From Pseudonocardia nematodicida (GTDB lineage: Bacteria; Actinomycetota; Actinomycetes; Mycobacteriales; Pseudonocardiaceae): 64,000 bases of DNA. A model generated the notes under the pieces. That model did no database searches and was not told the DNA's origin. It worked only from the letters and a program-made list of their open reading frames with translations. The DNA lies in assembly GCF_040105385.1 (NCBI RefSeq), contig NZ_JBEDNQ010000006.1, positions 186,001 to 250,000 of the forward strand, given 5' to 3'. The translations under genes were made by a program, and so were the position numbers. Positions 41,012 through 49,559 of the stretch are shown in pieces. Every line of letters begins with the position of its first letter. Positions within the stretch are counted from its first letter, which is position 1.

Positions 41012-43330
41012 GTGTCCGTCTCCCCCATCCACCCGCCCGTCGACGACGAGGAGTCCGAGCTCCGCGTCACGAAGCGGAAGTCGTCTGCCGCGGGGGCCAA
41101 GGCGGTCGCCATCTCGATGACCCGGTCGCTGCGCGAGCAGGGCGTGGTCAAGACCGCGAAGAACCTGCTGACGCTCAACCAGGTCGAGGGCTTCGACTGC
41201 ATGAGCTGCGCCTGGCCGGACCCGGCCCCGGGCGAGCGGCACACCGCGGAGTTCTGCGAGAACGGCGCCAAGGCCGTCTCCTGGGAGGGCGACCGCCGCG
41301 AGGTCGGCCCCGCGTTCTTCGCCGAGCACTCCATCGAGGATCTGCGCGGGCGCAGCGCGTACTGGCTGGAGAGCCAGGGCCGGCTGACCCACCCGATGGT
41401 CCGCAAGGCCGGTGGCACGCACTACGAGCCGATCAGCTGGGACGGCGCGTTCGAGCTCGTCGGGCAGCACCTCAAGGCCCTCGGCTCGCCGGACGAGGCG
41501 CTGTTCTACACCTCCGGGCGGGCCTCGAACGAGGCCGCGTTCGTCTACCAGCTGTTCGCGCGCGCCTACGGCACGAACAACCTGCCGGACTGCTCGAACA
41601 TGTGCCACGAGTCGACCGGCACCGGGCTGTCGCAGACGATCGGCATCGGCAAGGGCTCGGTCTCGCTGCGCGACATCCACGAGGCCGACCTGATCATCGT
41701 CACCGGGCAGAACCCGGGCACGAACCACCCCCGGATGCTGTCCGCGCTGGAGATCGCCAAGGAGAACGGCGCGAAGATCCTGGCGATCAACCCGCTGCCC
41801 GAGGCGGGCCTGCTCAAGTTCGACAACCCGCAGAAGCCGAGTGGCATGCTGGGCCGGGGCACCGAGCTGGCCGACGAGTTCCTGCAGATCCGCTCGAACG
41901 GCGACATGGCGCTGTTCCAGGCGTTCGGCCACCTGCTGCTCGCCGCCGACGAGCGCGACCCGGGCTCGGTCGTCGACCACGAGTTCATCTCCCGGCACAC
42001 CAACGGCTTCGCCGACTACGCCGCCCACGTCAAGGGCCTCGACAAGGCCGCCGTCGTCGCCGCGACCGGCCTGGAGTGGTCGCAGATCGAGCGCGCCGCG
42101 GACATGCTGGCGTCGTCGAAGCGGATCGTCAGCTGCTGGGCGATGGGCATCACCCAGCACCGCAACGCGGTCAACACGATCAAGGAGATCGTGAACGTCG
42201 CGCTGCTCCAGGGCATGATCGGCAAGCCGGGCGCGGGCCTGTGCCCGGTCCGCGGGCACTCCAACGTGCAGGGCGACCGCACGATGGGCATCTGGGAGAA
42301 GATGCCGGAGAAGTTCCTCGACGCGCTGCGCGACGAGTTCGACTTCGAACCGCCACGGAAGCACGGCTACGACGCCGTCGCCGCGGTCAAGGCGATGCAG
42401 ACCGGCCACGCGAAGGTGTTCGTCGGTCTCGGCGGGAACTTCTCGCAGGCGATGTCGGACACCGGCGTCACCGAGCCCGCGCTGGAGAGCTGCGCGCTCA
42501 CCGTGCAGGTCTCCACCAAGCTGAACCGCTCGCACGTCGTCGCCGGCACCGACGCGCTGATCCTGCCCGCGCTGGGCCGGACCGAGCAGGACCACACCGG
42601 CGGGACGGAGCAGCGGGTCACCGTCGAGGACTCGATGTCGGCGGTGCACGCCTCCCGCGGGCGTGCGAAGCCCGCCGGCGACCTGCTCCGGTCCGAGGTC
42701 GACATCCTCTGCGGGATCGCCCGGGCCACCCTGGGAGACGAGGGCTCGGTCCCGTGGGCGGAGTTCGCGACCGACTACGACCGGATCCGGGACCGGATCG
42801 GCCGCGTCGTCCCGGGCTGCGAGGCCTACACCGAGAAGGTCGCCCGCTCCGGCGGCTTCACCCTGCCGCACCCGCCGCGGGACTCCCGGACGTTCACCAC
42901 GACGTCCGGCAAGGCCGAGTTCACGGTCAGCCCGGTCGAGGTCGTCACGCTGCCCGAGGGCCGGCTGATCCTGCAGAGCCTGCGCAGCCACGACCAGTTC
43001 AACACCACGATCTACGGCCTGGACGACCGCTACCGCGGCATCCACTCCGGCCGCCGGGTGGTGTTCATCTCGCCCGACGACCTGGCCGAGCTGGGCCTGC
43101 ACGACGGCCAGAAGGTCGACCTGATCAGCGAGTGGACCGACGGGACCGAGCGGCGCGCCGACGACTTCCGGCTGGTCTCCTACTCGACGCCGAAGGGGTG
43201 CGTCGCGGCGTACTACCCCGAGACCAACCCGCTGATCCCGCTCGACTCCTACGCCGACCAGTCGGGCACCCCCACGTCCAAGTGGGTGCAGGTCCGGATG
43301 GTGGCCGCGGGGACCAGCGTCACCGTGTGA
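41012..43330 (+). CDS. FdhF/YdeP-family molybdopterin oxidoreductase
   Basis: The protein has 772 residues from GTG 41012, chosen for GAGG just upstream. The N-terminal cluster region GFDCMSCAWPDP is typical of the YdeP/CbbBc family and differs from the Cys4 motif of formate dehydrogenases. In place of the Mo-ligand Cys/Sec is a CHESTGTG segment (NMCHESTGTGLSQ). Later come TGQNPGTNHPRML, the GAGLCPVRGHSNVQGDRTMG motif and a C-terminal dinucleotide-binding domain. The physiological substrate is unknown; E. coli YdeP is linked to acid resistance. A hairpin follows the stop. Confidence 0.9.
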   Translation: MSVSPIHPPVDDEESELRVTKRKSSAAGAKAVAISMTRSLREQGVVKTAKNLLTLNQVEGFDCMSCAWPDPAPGERHTAEFCENGAKAVSWEGDRREVGPAFFAEHSIEDLRGRSAYWLESQGRLTHPMVRKAGGTHYEPISWDGAFELVGQHLKALGSPDEALFYTSGRASNEAAFVYQLFARAYGTNNLPDCSNMCHESTGTGLSQTIGIGKGSVSLRDIHEADLIIVTGQNPGTNHPRMLSALEIAKENGAKILAINPLPEAGLLKFDNPQKPSGMLGRGTELADEFLQIRSNGDMALFQAFGHLLLAADERDPGSVVDHEFISRHTNGFADYAAHVKGLDKAAVVAATGLEWSQIERAADMLASSKRIVSCWAMGITQHRNAVNTIKEIVNVALLQGMIGKPGAGLCPVRGHSNVQGDRTMGIWEKMPEKFLDALRDEFDFEPPRKHGYDAVAAVKAMQTGHAKVFVGLGGNFSQAMSDTGVTEPALESCALTVQVSTKLNRSHVVAGTDALILPALGRTEQDHTGGTEQRVTVEDSMSAVHASRGRAKPAGDLLRSEVDILCGIARATLGDEGSVPWAEFATDYDRIRDRIGRVVPGCEAYTEKVARSGGFTLPHPPRDSRTFTTTSGKAEFTVSPVEVVTLPEGRLILQSLRSHDQFNTTIYGLDDRYRGIHSGRRVVFISPDDLAELGLHDGQKVDLISEWTDGTERRADDFRLVSYSTPKGCVAAYYPETNPLIPLDSYADQSGTPTSKWVQVRMVAAGTSVTV

Positions 43331-43335
43331 GGGGA

Positions 43336-43362
43336 CCCACCCGGTCGATGAGGCCGGGTGGG
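43336..43362. terminator. Hairpin after the molybdoenzyme gene
   Basis: CCCACCCGG (43336-43344) and CCGGGTGGG (43354-43362) form a 9-bp stem with a 9-nt loop, 5 bp downstream of the stop at 43330. Confidence 0.65.
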
Positions 43363-43435
43363 AATCCGGTCCCCCTCCGTGAGGTTGAACCATCCCGGGT
43401 CGACACGATCGTGTCGGCCGGTGAGGGGGATTTGC

Positions 43436-44686
43436 GTGACCACGACCGCCCCGACGGCCGCGGCTCCGAGCCGGCTCCGGCTGGCGCTCATCCTGGGCGC
43501 GCTGATCGCGCTCGGGCCGCTGACCATCGACACCTATCTGCCCGCGCTCCCGGACGTCGGTCAGGACCTGGCCGCATCCGGGACCGCGGTGCAGCTGACG
43601 CTGACCGGCACCCTGGTCGGGCTGGCGCTGGGCCAGCTCGTGATCGGCCCGCTGTCCGACGCCTTCGGCCGCCGGCGGCTGCTGATGGCCGGTGCGGGCG
43701 TGCACGTGCTCGCCTCCGTGCTGGTCGCGATCGCCCCGACGATCGAGGTCCTCACCGCGCTGCGGGTCCTGCAGGGCGTCGGAGCCTCCGCCGGGGCGGT
43801 CGTCGGGCTCGCGATCGTGCGCGACCTGTTCACCGGGCGGGCCGCGGCGACCATGCTGTCCCGGCTGATCCTGGTGATGGGCGCCGCCCCGGTGCTGGCG
43901 CCCACGCTCGGCGGGATCCTGCTGGCCTGGACGTCGTGGCGCGGGGTGTTCGTCGTCCTCGCGCTCTACGGGCTGGCCGTGCTGGCGGTGGTCACGAAGG
44001 GACTGCCGGAGACGCTACCGCCGGAGCGCCGGCGGAGCCCGCGGATCGGGGCTACGGTGCGGACCTACGGCATGATCCTGCGCGACCGCACCTTCGTCGG
44101 GCTGGTACTGGTCGCCGGCCTGTCGATGGCGGCGATGTTCAGCTACGTGTCCGGGGCCTCGTACGTCTACCAGGAACAGTTCGGGATGGACCCGCAGACC
44201 TTCGGGTTCGCCTTCGGCGCCGGCGCGATCTGGATGATCCTCGGCACCCAGCTGAATCCGATCGCCCTGCGCCGGTTCGAGCCGCGCCAGGTGATGAGCG
44301 CCGGACTGACGGTGAGCGTGCTCGCCGGTCTGACCCTGGCCGTACTGACCACGACCGGGACCGGCGGCCTGCCCGCCGTCTTCGCCGGGGTGTGGACGAT
44401 GCTGCTCGCCACGGGCTTCGTGATGCCGAACGCGCCCGCCCTGGCTCTCGCGCGACACGGCGCGACCGCGGGGACCGCCGCGGCGCTGCTGGGCTCGCTG
44501 CAGTTCGGCATCGGCGCACTGACCTCACCCGTGGTCGGCCTGCTGGGCAACGACGCCGCCGCGCTGGGGCTCTCGATGTTCGGCGCGGTCGCGCTGGCCG
44601 GGCTCTCGCTGGTGTTGATCGTGCGGCCGTGGACGCTGCCGGACATCAACGACACCCCCGGCGACGGCGACCCCGCCCGCGCTTGA
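43436..44686 (+). CDS. MFS drug-resistance transporter, Bcr/CflA family
   Basis: The protein has 416 residues from GTG 43436, with GAGGGGGA 6 nt before. It has 12 TM helices. DHA1 markers: TIDTYLPALPDVGQDL in TM1, the motif A loop GPLSDAFGRRRLL, and GVGASAGAVVGLAIVRDLFTG in TM4-5. Bcr/CflA exporters remove bicyclomycin, chloramphenicol-like drugs or peptides; the substrate here is unknown. The stop codon (44684-44686) lies inside the -35 box of the next gene's promoter. Confidence 0.92.
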   Translation: MTTTAPTAAAPSRLRLALILGALIALGPLTIDTYLPALPDVGQDLAASGTAVQLTLTGTLVGLALGQLVIGPLSDAFGRRRLLMAGAGVHVLASVLVAIAPTIEVLTALRVLQGVGASAGAVVGLAIVRDLFTGRAAATMLSRLILVMGAAPVLAPTLGGILLAWTSWRGVFVVLALYGLAVLAVVTKGLPETLPPERRRSPRIGATVRTYGMILRDRTFVGLVLVAGLSMAAMFSYVSGASYVYQEQFGMDPQTFGFAFGAGAIWMILGTQLNPIALRRFEPRQVMSAGLTVSVLAGLTLAVLTTTGTGGLPAVFAGVWTMLLATGFVMPNAPALALARHGATAGTAAALLGSLQFGIGALTSPVVGLLGNDAAALGLSMFGAVALAGLSLVLIVRPWTLPDINDTPGDGDPARA

Positions 44687-44713
44687 CCTGAAGCCAACTT
44701 CAGCTCCTAGGGT
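44683..44713 (+). promoter_or_regulatory. MerR-type promoter with 19-bp spacer and perfect dyad
   Basis: TTGACC (44683-44688), a 19-bp spacer and TAGGGT (44708-44713), then 8 nt to ATG 44722. The perfect dyad CTGAAG-N4-CTTCAG (44688-44703) fills the spacer. A 19-bp spacer with a central dyad is the hallmark of MerR-family activators such as SoxR. No MerR gene is in the window; a second such promoter is at 34273-34303. Confidence 0.75.
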
Positions 44714-44721
44714 CCGCGGTC

Positions 44722-46572
44722 ATGGACTCCGGCATCTACATGGCCATGCGCAACGCCAGCGGGCAGCCGGGCCGGCAGAACCGGCCGGCGGGCGAGACGC
44801 TGCGGCGGATCGCGCGGCTGGCCCACCCGCACCGCAGGCGGATGGCCTGGTTCCTCGTCGTCAGCACCGGGGTCGCGGTTCTCACGGTCGTGACCCCGGT
44901 ACTGGCCGGGCGCGCCGTGAACGCGATCAACTCCGGCGCACCGGTGTCGGTGCTCGCCGCGATCGCCGGGCTGATCGCGCTGGCCGCGATCGCCGAGGCC
45001 GGGCTGGGCCTGGTCACCCGCTGGCTCTCGGCGAACCTCGGCGAGGGGCTGATCCACCAGCTGCGCACCACGGTGTTCGACCACGTGCAGCGGATGCCGG
45101 TCGCGTTCTTCACCCGCACCCGCACCGGCGCGCTGGTGTCCCGGCTGAACTCCGACGTGCTCGGCGCGCAGCGGGCGTTCTCCGACACCCTGGCCGGGGT
45201 GGTGTCCAACGTGGTCACCCTGCTTCTCACGCTCGGCGTGATGCTCGCGCTGTCCTGGCAGGTCACGCTGCTGGCGGCGGTGCTGCTGCCGGCCTTCCTG
45301 ATTCCGGCCCGGCTGATGGGCCGGCGCCTCGCCGCCCTGGAGCGCGAGGCCGCCGACCACAACGCGGCCATGAGTACCCGGATGACCGAGCGGTTCTCCG
45401 CCCCCGGCGCGACGCTGATCAAGCTGTTCGGCCGGCCGTCGCAGGAGTCCGCGGAGTTCGCCGACCGGGCCGACCGGGTCCGCGCGATCGGCGTCCGCTC
45501 GGCGATGCTGCAGTGGGTGTTCGTGACGGCGCTGACGCTGGCGTCGTCGCTGGCGGTGGCGCTGGTCTACGGGGTCGGCGGCGGGTTCGCGCTGGCCGGG
45601 GCGCTGTCCGCGGGCGACGTCGTGGCGCTGGCGATGCTGCTCACCCGGCTCTACCAGCCGCTGACGGCGCTGGCCGGGGCCCGGATGGAGATCATGACGG
45701 TGCTGGTCAGCTTCGAGCGCGTCTTCGAGGTGCTCGACCTGAAGCCCATGATCGACGACGCGCCGGACGCCCGCCCGGTCCCGGACGGCCCGGTCGGTGT
45801 CGAGTTCGACGGCGTCTCGTTCGCCTACCCCACCGCCGACCAGGTGTCGCTGGCCTCGCTCGAGGAAGTCGCCACGCTCGACACCCGCGGCGGCGAGCCG
45901 GTGCTGCACGACGTGTCGTTCTCCGTCGAGCCAGGACGGATGCTGGCCCTGGTGGGATCGTCCGGGGCAGGCAAGTCGACGGTCGCGCAGCTCGTCGCCC
46001 GGCTCTACGACACCGGGTCCGGCGCGGTCCGGCTCGGCGGCGTCGACGTCCGTGACCTGACCGCCGAGTCGGTGCACCGCGCCGTCGGGTTCGTGACTCA
46101 GGACGGGCACCTGCTGCACGACACCGTCGGGGCGAACCTGCGGATCGGCGCGCCGGAGGCGACCGACGCCGAGCTCTGGGAGGCGCTGCGCCGGGCCCGG
46201 CTCGACGGGCTGGTCGCCGGGCTGCCGGACGGGCTGGACACGATCGTCGGCGAGCGCGGGTACCGGCTCTCCGGCGGGGAGCGCCAGCGGATGACGATCG
46301 CCCGGGTGCTGCTGGCCCGTCCCCGTGTGGTGGTGCTCGACGAGGCCACCGCGAGCCTGGACTACACCTCGGAGGCCGCCGTGCAGGCCGCGCTGGCCGA
46401 GGCCCTGGAGGGACGGACCGCGATCGTCATCGCGCACCGGCTGTCCACGGTCCGCGACGCCGACGAGATCCTGGTCCTGGAGCACGGCCGCGTCGTGGAG
46501 CGGGGCACGCACGCCACCCTGCTGCACCGCGACGGCCGCTACGCCGAACTGGCCGGCGCCGCGCGCGCGTGA
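44722..46572 (+). CDS. ABC exporter, fused membrane and ATPase domains
   Basis: The protein has 616 residues from ATG 44722. Residues ~35-325 form a six-helix exporter membrane domain (MAWFLVVSTGVAVLTVVTPV, then MPVAFFTRTRTGALVSRLNSD). The ATPase domain has Walker A GSSGAGKST, Q loop FVTQDGHL, signature LSGGERQR, Walker B VVVLDEATASLD and H loop IAHRLSTV. A complete half-transporter of the multidrug/MsbA type; works as dimer. An insert of ~14 residues (TADQVSLASLEEVATLDTRG) interrupts the first ATPase strands. Expression probably depends on a MerR regulator. Confidence 0.94.
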   Translation: MDSGIYMAMRNASGQPGRQNRPAGETLRRIARLAHPHRRRMAWFLVVSTGVAVLTVVTPVLAGRAVNAINSGAPVSVLAAIAGLIALAAIAEAGLGLVTRWLSANLGEGLIHQLRTTVFDHVQRMPVAFFTRTRTGALVSRLNSDVLGAQRAFSDTLAGVVSNVVTLLLTLGVMLALSWQVTLLAAVLLPAFLIPARLMGRRLAALEREAADHNAAMSTRMTERFSAPGATLIKLFGRPSQESAEFADRADRVRAIGVRSAMLQWVFVTALTLASSLAVALVYGVGGGFALAGALSAGDVVALAMLLTRLYQPLTALAGARMEIMTVLVSFERVFEVLDLKPMIDDAPDARPVPDGPVGVEFDGVSFAYPTADQVSLASLEEVATLDTRGGEPVLHDVSFSVEPGRMLALVGSSGAGKSTVAQLVARLYDTGSGAVRLGGVDVRDLTAESVHRAVGFVTQDGHLLHDTVGANLRIGAPEATDAELWEALRRARLDGLVAGLPDGLDTIVGERGYRLSGGERQRMTIARVLLARPRVVVLDEATASLDYTSEAAVQAALAEALEGRTAIVIAHRLSTVRDADEILVLEHGRVVERGTHATLLHRDGRYAELAGAARA

Positions 46573-46577
46573 GCCGC

Positions 46578-47123
46578 CTATCGGAAGTCGTCCGGCGAGA
46601 CCCCGTCGATGAACTCGCGGAACTGCTCGAGCTGCTGCTCGGGCGGTTCCCGCGAGTCGGGCGTCCCGCCGGTCGCCGCCCGGGTCTGCGCGGCGAGACC
46701 GCGGGCGTCCTCCGAGTCCGGCGGCAGGACGTCGTCGATCGGCTGGCCGACCTCGTCGAGGACGTGCTCGGCCATGCCGATCGGCAGGTCCTCGCGGACC
46801 GCGATCGCCAGGGCGTCGGACGGCTTGACCCGCACCCGGGTGCCGGCGTCGAACAGCAGCTCGGCGGTGTAGACGCCGTCGGACAGGTCACTGATCTCCA
46901 CCGACTCGCACCGGCGCCCCAGCGCCTCCACCACGGGCAGCAGGACGTCCTGCGTCAGCGCGGTGCTGTCGTCGTCCCGGGCGCCGGCCGCGATCACCTC
47001 GGCCTGCGGCGGCCGGAGGAAGACCGGCACGCAGCGGTCCCCGCCCGACTCGCCGAGCAGCAGCACGGGCTGCCGGGACCGGGCGTGCACGATGAGTCGC
47101 AGGACATGCATGGCTCGGGTCAT
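46578..47123 (-). CDS. Bifunctional nuclease (BFN, DUF151) family protein
   Basis: The protein has 181 residues from ATG 47123; ATG 47111 is possible. The DUF151 core is visible: QPVLLLGESGGDRCVPVFLRPPQAEVIA, LTQDVLLPVVEALG, DGVYTAELLFD and RVKPSDALAIAVREDLPIGMAEHVLDEVG. The plant homologue has DNase/RNase activity; the bacterial role is unclear. Actinobacterial relatives lie near genes for MerR regulators and cell division, which is not the case here. The C-terminal ~45 residues are Asp/Glu/Gln-rich. It is convergent with the ABC gene, 5 bp between stops. Confidence 0.9.
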   Translation of the reverse strand: MTRAMHVLRLIVHARSRQPVLLLGESGGDRCVPVFLRPPQAEVIAAGARDDDSTALTQDVLLPVVEALGRRCESVEISDLSDGVYTAELLFDAGTRVRVKPSDALAIAVREDLPIGMAEHVLDEVGQPIDDVLPPDSEDARGLAAQTRAATGGTPDSREPPEQQLEQFREFIDGVSPDDFR

Positions 47124-47243
47124 GCACCCTCCCCGCAGAGGTGATGGCCGTCACGTGCATTGTGACACCCCCGCCGTGCGACGTCGCCGGTCTCGACTCC
47201 GTCGGTGAGCCCGGTTCACCCGGGCGGCGCAGGCGGTCCCCGG

Positions 47244-47981
47244 TCAGCCGCGCGCCAGCCAGGGCATGGCGGTGGCGGCGATGGTGAGGAACTGGACGTT
47301 GGCGTCCAGCGGGAGCGCGGCCATCTGTACGACGGCGTCACCGACGTGGCGGACGTCGAACGTCGGCTCGGGGCGCACGCTCCCGTCCGCCTGCACCGCG
47401 CCGGTGGCGATCCCGGCCGTCATCTCGGTGGCGGCGTTGCCGATGTCGATCTGCCCGCAGGCGATGCCGAACGGGCGCCCGTCCAGTGACAGCGACTTCG
47501 TCAGACCGGTGATCGCGTGCTTGGTCGCGGTGTAGGCGGCACTGCCCGGACGCGGGACGTGGGCGGAGATCGAGCCGTTGTTGATGATCCGGCCACCGGG
47601 TGGGTCCTGCGCGCGCATCGCGGCGAACGCCTCCCGCGCGCACAGGAACGAGCCGGTCAGGTTGGTCGCGACCGTCGCCGTCCAGTCCTCGACCGCGATC
47701 TCGTCGACGGTCCCGCCGGGGCCGAACGTCCCGGCGTTGTTGACCAGCAGATCCACCCGGCCCCACCGGTCACCGACCGCGGCGAACAGCGCCGCGACCG
47801 ACTCCGGGTCGGCGACGTCGGCCGGGACGACGAGCGCGGCGGGGTACCCGTCCGCGACCGCCTCGAGGCGTTCGGCCCGGCGGCCGGACAACGCGACCCG
47901 CCACCCCGCCCCCAGCAGGGCCCGCGCCACCGCCTCGCCGACACCCGAACCCGCTCCGGTCACCACAGCCACACCGCTCAT
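47244..47981 (-). CDS. Short-chain dehydrogenase/reductase
   Basis: The protein has 245 residues from ATG 47981. Classical SDR: VVTGAGSGVGEAVARAL for NAD(P), LLVNNAGTFGPGG, serine in NGSISAHVPRPGS and the YTATK catalytic pair. The substrate cannot be told. The start is taken at MSGVAVVTGAG because upstream residues are low-complexity Arg. It lies downstream of the 425-bp non-coding array region, in the same direction as the AraC gene. Confidence 0.92.
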   Translation of the reverse strand: MSGVAVVTGAGSGVGEAVARALLGAGWRVALSGRRAERLEAVADGYPAALVVPADVADPESVAALFAAVGDRWGRVDLLVNNAGTFGPGGTVDEIAVEDWTATVATNLTGSFLCAREAFAAMRAQDPPGGRIINNGSISAHVPRPGSAAYTATKHAITGLTKSLSLDGRPFGIACGQIDIGNAATEMTAGIATGAVQADGSVRPEPTFDVRHVGDAVVQMAALPLDANVQFLTIAATAMPWLARG

Positions 47982-48038
47982 GCCGATCACCCTGGCACGG
48001 GGTGCGGCCGAGCGGCGCGATCGCCGGTCCTCGCCGCC

Positions 48039-48062
48039 GGTGAGGGGCACGTACCCCTCACC
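48039..48062. repeat. Palindrome at the left border of the tandem array
   Basis: GGTGAGGGG (48039-48047) and CCCCTCACC (48054-48062) form a 9-bp stem with loop CACGTA. It shares GTACCCCTCAC with the right arm of the hairpin element at 1240-1293, as if derived from it by loss of the loop. It lies 58 bp upstream of the SDR start. Confidence 0.6.
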
Positions 48063-48077
48063 GCGACGCGCATGCCG

Positions 48078-48281
48078 CCGTCTGGGACTGTCTCCGGCCA
48101 GCGCTAGACATGGCGATACGGGCCGATCGACGCGGGGTCGATCGAGCCGTCTGGGCCGATCTCGGGTCAGCACTAGACGCGACGATACGACGACATCGAG
48201 AAACCCCGATCGCACCGTCTTCCGGAATCTAGTGCGTGTCGAAGACATCAGGATACGGCGCCATCGAACCGCTTCGATGGC
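48078..48281. repeat. Tandem array of 43-nt blocks alternating with hairpin spacers
   Basis: Three blocks of exactly 43 nt run from CCGTCT to GATACG at 48078-48120, 48147-48189 and 48215-48257 (period 69 and 68). Blocks 1 and 2 are 34/43 identical; block 3 is more diverged but keeps CCGTCT, ATCT, AGAC and GATACG in register. GTCT at block positions 3-6 can pair with AGAC at 29-32 in all three. Each block is followed by a spacer with its own inverted repeat: CGATCGAC/GTCGATCG (48124-48144), ATCGAG/CCCGAT with one mismatch, and GCCATCGAA/TTCGATGGC (48260-48281). A degenerate fourth block may start at 48293. The region is visibly richer in A/T than the surrounding genes and has no convincing coding frame. 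Confidence 0.75.
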
Positions 48282-48406
48282 AGCACATAGCGCTGTCTAG
48301 CGTTCGTGCCAGACGGCCGGATATCGCTCGATGCCGACCCTTCCTCGTGGTGTCGCCGCAGCGTAGCAGGCCCGCATCGAACACCCGTGCGACACCCCGG
48401 AAACGC

Positions 48407-49426
48407 TCAGACCGATTCTGCGAGCAACCCGGCGAGACCCGTCGGAGTGGTGCGGGCCCGCCGGCGCACCGCTCCGGCCGGCTCCCCGACGACCCGGGTG
48501 AAGGCCCGGCCGAACGCGGCCTCGGAGCGGTAGCCGAACCGGTGCGCCACCTCGCCCACGGTGGCATCCCCCTCCGACAGCGCGTCGACCGCGGCGTGCA
48601 TCCGCCAGCGGGTCACATACGTCATCGCGGGCTCACCGACGAGCTCGGTGAACCGGGCCGCGAACGCCGACCGGGACATCGCCGCGGTCATGGCCAGCGC
48701 CGCGACCGTCCACTCCCGCTCCGGCGCGCGGTGCACGGCGGCGAGCGCGCGGCCGACCCGCTCGTCGGCGAGCGCGCCGAGCCAGCCGGTGCGGCCCGCC
48801 GGATCGCGCTCCAGCCAGCCCCGGACCGCCTGGATCACCAGCACGTCGGCCAGCCGGGTGATCACCGCGGCCCCGCCGGGCCGGCCCTCCTCGATCTCGG
48901 CGGCGATCAACCGCAGGGTGTCCTGCAGGCGGTCGCCGACCGGGCTCGGCGTGATGCGGATCCGCCACGGCAGCCGGTCGACCAGTTCGCGTGCCGCCGG
49001 GTGGCCGAACCGGACCGCACCGCAGACCATCCGGGTCATCGGTCCGTCGCCACCGTGCCGGAGCAGGCCGTAGCGACCGTCGATCATCGGGTGCGGGATG
49101 GCGCGGATGTCCGGCGCCAGGACGCCGGGCGCGCTCCGCAGCCGGTGCCCCGCTCCGTGCGGCACCAGGACGAGATCCCCGGGACGCAGCACCTCGTCCT
49201 GCTGTGCCGCTGGGTCGGCCCTCGACCGCCGGGCCTCGTCACCCGCGATCGCCAGCCGGCACTCGCCGGAGGTGACGAGGTGGAACCACAGGCAGCCGGG
49301 CGTCGGCGGCAGGGTCATGCCCCACGGCGCGGTCAGGTCGGACCGGCAGTAGAAGACGCCGTCCATCCGCAGGACGTGCAGCGCCTCGCCGAGCGGGTCG
49401 ACGTCCGGGAACGGCGGCATGTCCAT
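48407..49426 (-). CDS. AraC-family regulator with cupin sensor
   Basis: The protein has 339 residues from ATG 49426. An N-terminal cupin domain (~1-195; MTLPPTPGCLWFHLVTSGEC, LRPGDLVLVPHGAGHRL) is followed by a double helix-turn-helix AraC domain (~235-320; EWTVAALAMTAAMSRSAFAARFTELVGEPAMTYVTRWRM and YRSEAAFGRAFTRVVGEPAG). It is divergent from an NmrA-like reductase and DUF1772 pair, its likely target; cupin_6-AraC regulators often sit beside oxidoreductases. A hairpin-forming dyad lies between. The stop borders the tandem array. Confidence 0.92.
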   Translation of the reverse strand: MDMPPFPDVDPLGEALHVLRMDGVFYCRSDLTAPWGMTLPPTPGCLWFHLVTSGECRLAIAGDEARRSRADPAAQQDEVLRPGDLVLVPHGAGHRLRSAPGVLAPDIRAIPHPMIDGRYGLLRHGGDGPMTRMVCGAVRFGHPAARELVDRLPWRIRITPSPVGDRLQDTLRLIAAEIEEGRPGGAAVITRLADVLVIQAVRGWLERDPAGRTGWLGALADERVGRALAAVHRAPEREWTVAALAMTAAMSRSAFAARFTELVGEPAMTYVTRWRMHAAVDALSEGDATVGEVAHRFGYRSEAAFGRAFTRVVGEPAGAVRRRARTTPTGLAGLLAESV

Positions 49427-49446
49427 GGGGACAGGATGCCGGATGA

Positions 49447-49471
49447 TCCACAGCTCGTCCCCAGCTGTGGA
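49447..49471. promoter_or_regulatory. Dyad in the araC/NmrA-like divergent region
   Basis: TCCACAGCT (49447-49455) and AGCTGTGGA (49463-49471) form a 9-bp inverted repeat with a 7-nt gap, 21 bp upstream of the AraC start. A similar TGTCCACAGCTGTG motif occurs in the hairpin at 51254. It may be an operator or part of the AraC leader. Confidence 0.45.
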
Positions 49472-49559
49472 CGATCGAGCAACAGAGCCGGACGGATGGA
49501 GATTCTACGTCCGCGATGACCGGCTGATCATGGACGAACCTCGATGAAGGGAGCACGTC

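Noticed and set aside
44722..46572. Pairing the ABC half-transporter with a second half-transporter gene
   Set aside because: No neighbouring ABC gene exists; the protein has both domains and probably forms a homodimer.
48078..48281. CRISPR array interpretation of the tandem repeats
   Set aside because: Blocks are 43 nt and diverged, spacers are palindromic rather than unique foreign sequence, only three units exist and no cas genes are present.
48229..48567. 112-residue leftward frame entering the tandem array
   Set aside because: Composition does not resemble the neighbours' proteins, it overlaps the AraC C terminus out of frame, and it does not follow the repeat periodicity.
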